Of a DNA stretch of 64,000 nucleotides, positions 61,002 to 64,000 are shown piece after piece. The notes below the pieces were generated by a model. It was not told the DNA's origin, did no database searches, and was given only the letters and a program-made list of their open reading frames with translations. The number at the start of each line of letters is the position of its first letter. Position 1 is the first letter of the stretch. Origin of the DNA: Pseudomonas fluorescens (lineage in GTDB: Bacteria; Pseudomonadota; Gammaproteobacteria; Pseudomonadales; Pseudomonadaceae); the NCBI RefSeq assembly GCF_902497895.1, contig NZ_CABVHQ010000008.1:1-64000 (forward strand), in the 5' to 3' direction. Position numbers and translations under genes: made by a program.

Positions 61002-61020
61002 ATTATCATAATATGATAAT
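61002..61020. promoter_or_regulatory. Perfect 8-3-8 operator palindrome
   Basis: ATTATCAT-AAT-ATGATAAT, a perfect inverted repeat, lies 24 bases upstream of the second malic enzyme (minus) and about 80 bases upstream of the TRIC-family gene (plus). It contains TATGAT and GATAAT, possible -10 boxes. It is the clearest example of the element shared across this block. Confidence 0.65.
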
Positions 61021-61101
61021 GTAATTAGATCCTAATGTGTGCCTTTGAAGGCGCCTCATTTCAAGGGCTTTTCCCATTTGCAGTACAGGCTGGTTCCGTA
61101 G

Positions 61102-61734
61102 ATGAAGGCTTACCACGCTGGTTGGGTGATCTATTACTGTGAGTTGTTAGGCGTCGCAGCCTTCGCAGTGGCCGGCACCCTGATGGCAGGGCGAAAATCG
61201 TTGGACTGGTTCGGCGTAATCACCATCAGTTTAGTCACCGCTTTAGGCGGCGGTGCCTTGCGTGACGTACTGATGGCTCATTATCCGATCGAGTGGGTTT
61301 CCAATGAGAATGGCTTTTTGGTAGGGGTTAGTGCTTCGCTAGGAACCATGATTTGGGCGAGGACTTTGAAAACCTTCAACGAGAGGGTGTTGTTGGTAGC
61401 CGATGCATTTGGATTGGCTGTATTTACGGTCACAGGAACAGATATGGCTCTTCAGCAAAACCTCCCTCCCAGCATCGCAGTGATCATGGGTGTAGCTACC
61501 GCAGTCGCAGGGGGTGTGATGCGTGATGTGTTGTGTAACGAAATACCGTTGGTGTTTAGACGTGAGGTTTATGCTTCCATCAGTATTTTGGGTGCCGTCG
61601 CCTACATCACGCTGCTGGATTTGCAGATTTCACTTGAAGTAGCGTCTGCAATCGCCATTGCGTTCGTTTTTGTCAGCCGTATTGCCGCCATTCGTTGGAA
61701 ATGGATGCTACCTAGGTTCCATGTAGTCGATTGA
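61102..61734 (+). CDS. TRIC/UPF0126-family membrane protein
   Basis: A 210-residue membrane protein with about seven hydrophobic helices and the two internal repeats of the family: ALGGGALRDVLMAHYPIEW and AVAGGVMRDVLCNEIPLVF. Bacterial TRIC homologues form trimeric cation channels; an older annotation is UPF0126/YicG. ATG 61102 (MKAYHAGW) has no strong ribosome site. It is divergent from the malic-enzyme pseudogene across the 8-3-8 palindrome and converges on the CFA-synthase-like gene. Confidence 0.88.
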   Translation: MKAYHAGWVIYYCELLGVAAFAVAGTLMAGRKSLDWFGVITISLVTALGGGALRDVLMAHYPIEWVSNENGFLVGVSASLGTMIWARTLKTFNERVLLVADAFGLAVFTVTGTDMALQQNLPPSIAVIMGVATAVAGGVMRDVLCNEIPLVFRREVYASISILGAVAYITLLDLQISLEVASAIAIAFVFVSRIAAIRWKWMLPRFHVVD

Positions 61735-61790
61735 TCTTGTTGGTTGGCCGATAAAGCTACGCCCTATAAGAAAACATGAGTGACGCTAAG

Positions 61791-63158
61791 TCATCTCTGC
61801 CCCCCCCATCCTTGATGGCTGCTCCTGCAGCCTTTTTTTCCCTTCGCCATTAGATGATTGCGCGTCAAGGGAAGAGCTAAAAAGCTACCTGCACGTTTAC
61901 TCGACATTATCTGGTAGGCCCCCAGGTCACCGGCTTCGAACTCGAGTGCGCACGCCGTCATATACAGACGCCATGTGCGGTAGGTGACCTTGCTGACTAA
62001 TCCCAACACCTGATCCTTGTTCGCCTCGAGCCGCTCAACCCAACGCTTGAGGGTCAGTGCGTAATGGTGGCGTAGCGCTTCGACGTCGGCGATTTCGAAT
62101 AGGCAATGCTCCATCGCCTGCTGGATATGGCTGACGGTATCGAGTTGGCCTTCGGGGAAAATGTAGTGATCGATGAACAGGGTGGACAAGGTTTCTTTCC
62201 CCCCATGCACATCGTGAGTAATCCCCTGATTGAGGAAAAGACCGCCGGGTTTCAAGAGCCGATACACGGCCGTGAAGTACCGTGGCAGATTCTCCAAGCC
62301 GACGTGCTCAAACATGCCGAGGCTGGTCACCTTGTCGTAAATTTCTTCGCCCGGGTGAGTGTGGTAGTCAGCGACCTCGACGGTGACTAGATCCTGTAGG
62401 CCCGCTTCGCAAATTTTTTCTCGTGTAATGTCCATCTGTTGCTGGTTGGTGGTTATGCCATGGGCGCGTACACCAAAATTACGTGCGGCATAAATGATCA
62501 GTGCTCCCCAACCACAACCGATATCAAGCAGATGATCGCCGCGCTTGAGCATTAGTTTGCGGCAGATTAGGTGCAGCTTTTGCTGCTGCGCTTGTTCCAG
62601 TTCGTCGTCGATGCGCTTGAAGTAGGCGCAGGAATAGACCATCGACTCATCCAGCCACAACCCGTAGAAAGCGCTCGGCAGAGTGTTGTGAAAAGCGATG
62701 GTCTCTAGATTTTCGGTTCGGGACCGTAAGTTAACTCGACGTGAATGAAGCCTCGGATGATGGTGACGAGCTGGCGTACTGCGAAGGATCGCCAGTTTTA
62801 AGCGCAGCGCCGCGGTAATCGCTTCAAGTCGATCGAGACCGCGAATGCTCAGGTTCCCCAGGTGGTCTTTCAGTGCTAAGGCGCTGAACAGATCGCCGTC
62901 GATATCGATGTCTTCAAGAAGATAGGCATCAATCCAGCGCAGTGGGGCACGCCCAATTGCCAGGTTCAGTACTGCCTGTGGGCTACGAAATATCAGGGTG
63001 AATGGGGGAAGCGCTTGTTCCGCGGCTTTACCGAGTCGCATGCTTGTACCGTTCCACAACCGTACGCTAAGGCCGCCGCGATAGACGCGAAAAAGCAGCT
63101 CAAGCAGGTCAGAGGCGGCCATTGCTGCTTGATCACTCTGTCCTTCGTTGTGAGCCAC
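61791..63158 (-). CDS. Cyclopropane-fatty-acyl-phospholipid synthase-like methyltransferase
   Basis: A protein of about 455 residues. The SAM-binding motif LLDIGCGWGALIIYAARNFG is near residue 215, after an N-terminal domain as in CFA synthases. SMVYSCAYF just upstream matches the conserved YSCAYF motif, and LGMFEHVG has the family's Glu/His. It likely methylenates unsaturated phospholipids, which lowers proton permeability. GTG at 63158 follows AAGGA and is preferred to 63239. It fits the stress theme of the block. The C-terminus has a basic Ser/Gly tail. Confidence 0.85.
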   Translation of the reverse strand: MAHNEGQSDQAAMAASDLLELLFRVYRGGLSVRLWNGTSMRLGKAAEQALPPFTLIFRSPQAVLNLAIGRAPLRWIDAYLLEDIDIDGDLFSALALKDHLGNLSIRGLDRLEAITAALRLKLAILRSTPARHHHPRLHSRRVNLRSRTENLETIAFHNTLPSAFYGLWLDESMVYSCAYFKRIDDELEQAQQQKLHLICRKLMLKRGDHLLDIGCGWGALIIYAARNFGVRAHGITTNQQQMDITREKICEAGLQDLVTVEVADYHTHPGEEIYDKVTSLGMFEHVGLENLPRYFTAVYRLLKPGGLFLNQGITHDVHGGKETLSTLFIDHYIFPEGQLDTVSHIQQAMEHCLFEIADVEALRHHYALTLKRWVERLEANKDQVLGLVSKVTYRTWRLYMTACALEFEAGDLGAYQIMSSKRAGSFLALPLTRNHLMAKGKKGCRSSHQGWGGQR

Positions 63159-63451
63159 GATGAGATCCTTTTTGCGCGTAATTACGAGGCACAACGCCGG
63201 TATTGATCGTACGACGTGACTGCTTTCTTTCGCGTGCACGGCGTTGATGCGCGATCGATGACGATGTCAGATTGCCCTGGAAGACTATAGCCCTTGGGGT
63301 GTCATGATGTGCGTCATGCCCAGGGTGTCAGTGTTTGATGTCCTGCCTAGAGGTGCCTCGCGTTGTTTGGTAATGCGTTCAACGCAAGTGTGTCCACGAT
63401 CCAAGAGCTCGGTCAGTTCGCTAGGGAACAAAAAGTCGGGACAGCGACGGA

Positions 63452-63712
63452 TTACGGGTGCTTGTCATTTACACCTTCGCGGCGCACTCCGAGCATGTTG
63501 GCAATCAGCTCCTGGGTCACCGTCAACTCGTTGCCCGGTAAGCGGTCTAGGTATAACAGGAGCCAACGACACAGCTGCTGATCGATCGAATGATGGCGGT
63601 TGCAAACAGCGGTCTGTGCCATTTGGGTAATCAGTGCCTGGGTATAACGCAGCATCAGCAGAAGCATTTCACCGTGCCGATTGAACTCTTCCTTAAGCCG
63701 GCGCCTTTCCAA
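63452..63712 (-). pseudogene. Truncated Crp/Fnr-family regulator
   Basis: The minus-strand frame reads RRLKEEFNRHGEMLLLMLRYTQALITQMAQ..., then CNRHHSIDQQLCRWLLLYLDRLP, ELTVTQELIANMLGVRREGV and NDKHP, stop. This is the middle of Crp/Fnr proteins of Pseudomonas up to the start of the recognition helix. The rest of the HTH (normally TEAAGKLQ...) is lost, and the N-terminal cNMP-like domain upstream is broken by frame changes. So it is a remnant. Confidence 0.75.
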
Positions 63713-64000
63713 GGGGCCCGAGGATTAATGGAACCCTGCACAGAACTAACTTCAACTGACATGATACAGGCTTGTGACGCAGGCTTTAGCGATACCGCCA
63801 GGCGGGAGTCCTGCAACAATGGCTTTACAGCACCGCTCTTCTTAACGCAAAAAAATCAGCATTCCCTACTTGGCTTTACGCATGGGGCATCGGTGTTTCT
63901 GAAGATCAATCTATGGACGAAATGAGGCGTTTTTACTCACAAAATATTGGTTTCCATGGACGAATATACGAAGCCAATGACCCTCTAGGACGGGGAGATA
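63713..64000. other. Window-end stretch without intact gene
   Basis: The 288 bases beyond the Crp/Fnr fragment hold only short frames. The minus strand may be the decayed N-terminal part of that regulator. A plus-strand short frame (63590-63925) has no motif. The window ends inside this region. Confidence 0.35.

Noticed and set aside
1..64000. CRISPR arrays or rRNA genes
   Set aside because: No regularly spaced identical repeats with unique spacers and no rRNA-like sequence were noticed. The REP blocks are inverted, not spaced arrays.

Overview
The window looks like a chromosome segment of a Pseudomonas of the fluorescens/putida type. Supporting signs are the high-GC coding style, the Pseudomonas-type REP elements (GTGGGAGCGAGCCTGCTCGC near 32.1-32.3 kb, and another family built on GTAGCAGCTGCCGAGCC), the arsR-GAPDH-arsJ cluster, and adjacent tRNA-Cys and tRNA-Leu genes. 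The species cannot be fixed from sequence alone.

Region 1 (about 0.5-31.9 kb) is a large lipid or acyl-CoA catabolic region. It has two acyl-CoA synthetases, an acyl-CoA dehydrogenase, an enoyl-CoA hydratase homologue, two SCP-x-like thiolases, four SDR dehydrogenases or relics of them, an HSL-type esterase, a wax-ester-synthase/DGAT-like acyltransferase and two near-identical saccharopine-dehydrogenase-like proteins. It also has two tandem secreted DUF1254/DUF1214 proteins. Regulators are three AraC proteins, one MalT/AlkS-type LuxR ATPase and one IclR. The end of the region is a compact operon (TauD-type dioxygenase, IclR, SDR, YeiH exporter, MFS). Blocks of REP-derived inverted and tandem repeats separate the transcription units. 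The substrate is not identifiable from sequence.

Region 2 (about 32-43 kb) holds ordinary accessory or core genes. These are an arsenic cluster (ArsR, ArsJ-associated GAPDH, ArsJ) and an LtaS-like membrane sulfatase. Next comes a phosphoribosyltransferase / dienelactone hydrolase / erythromycin esterase trio. A polysaccharide deacetylase lipoprotein, a PhnB-like VOC protein and an alpha/beta hydrolase follow.

Region 3 begins at tRNA-Cys(GCA) and tRNA-Leu(UAA) (43.2-43.55 kb). Immediately after them the sequence becomes a mosaic of mobile-element debris: an IS1182-like element with a twice-frameshifted transposase, a gene fragment, two inverted solo arrays of IS21-like terminal repeats (46.3 and 55.7 kb) and an IS5-family transposase fragment.

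Region 4 (about 47-64 kb) is a metabolic and ion-homeostasis island. It encodes two tiny co-directional gene families (each present twice), a second methionine aminopeptidase, an NAD-type isocitrate dehydrogenase and a tandem universal stress protein. It continues with a DUF1275 membrane protein, malic enzyme, a frameshifted NhaA, a SulP transporter, a ribbon-helix-helix (RHH) repressor, a ruined second malic enzyme, a TRIC/UPF0126 membrane protein, a CFA-synthase-like enzyme and a broken Crp/Fnr gene. The most interesting signal is a recurring AT-rich palindrome with 8-3-8 geometry (type ATTATCAT-N3-ATGATAAT). It lies just upstream of at least six of these genes, including the RHH gene itself and a second, pseudogenised RHH copy. 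I read this as the operator of a previously undescribed RHH-controlled regulon.
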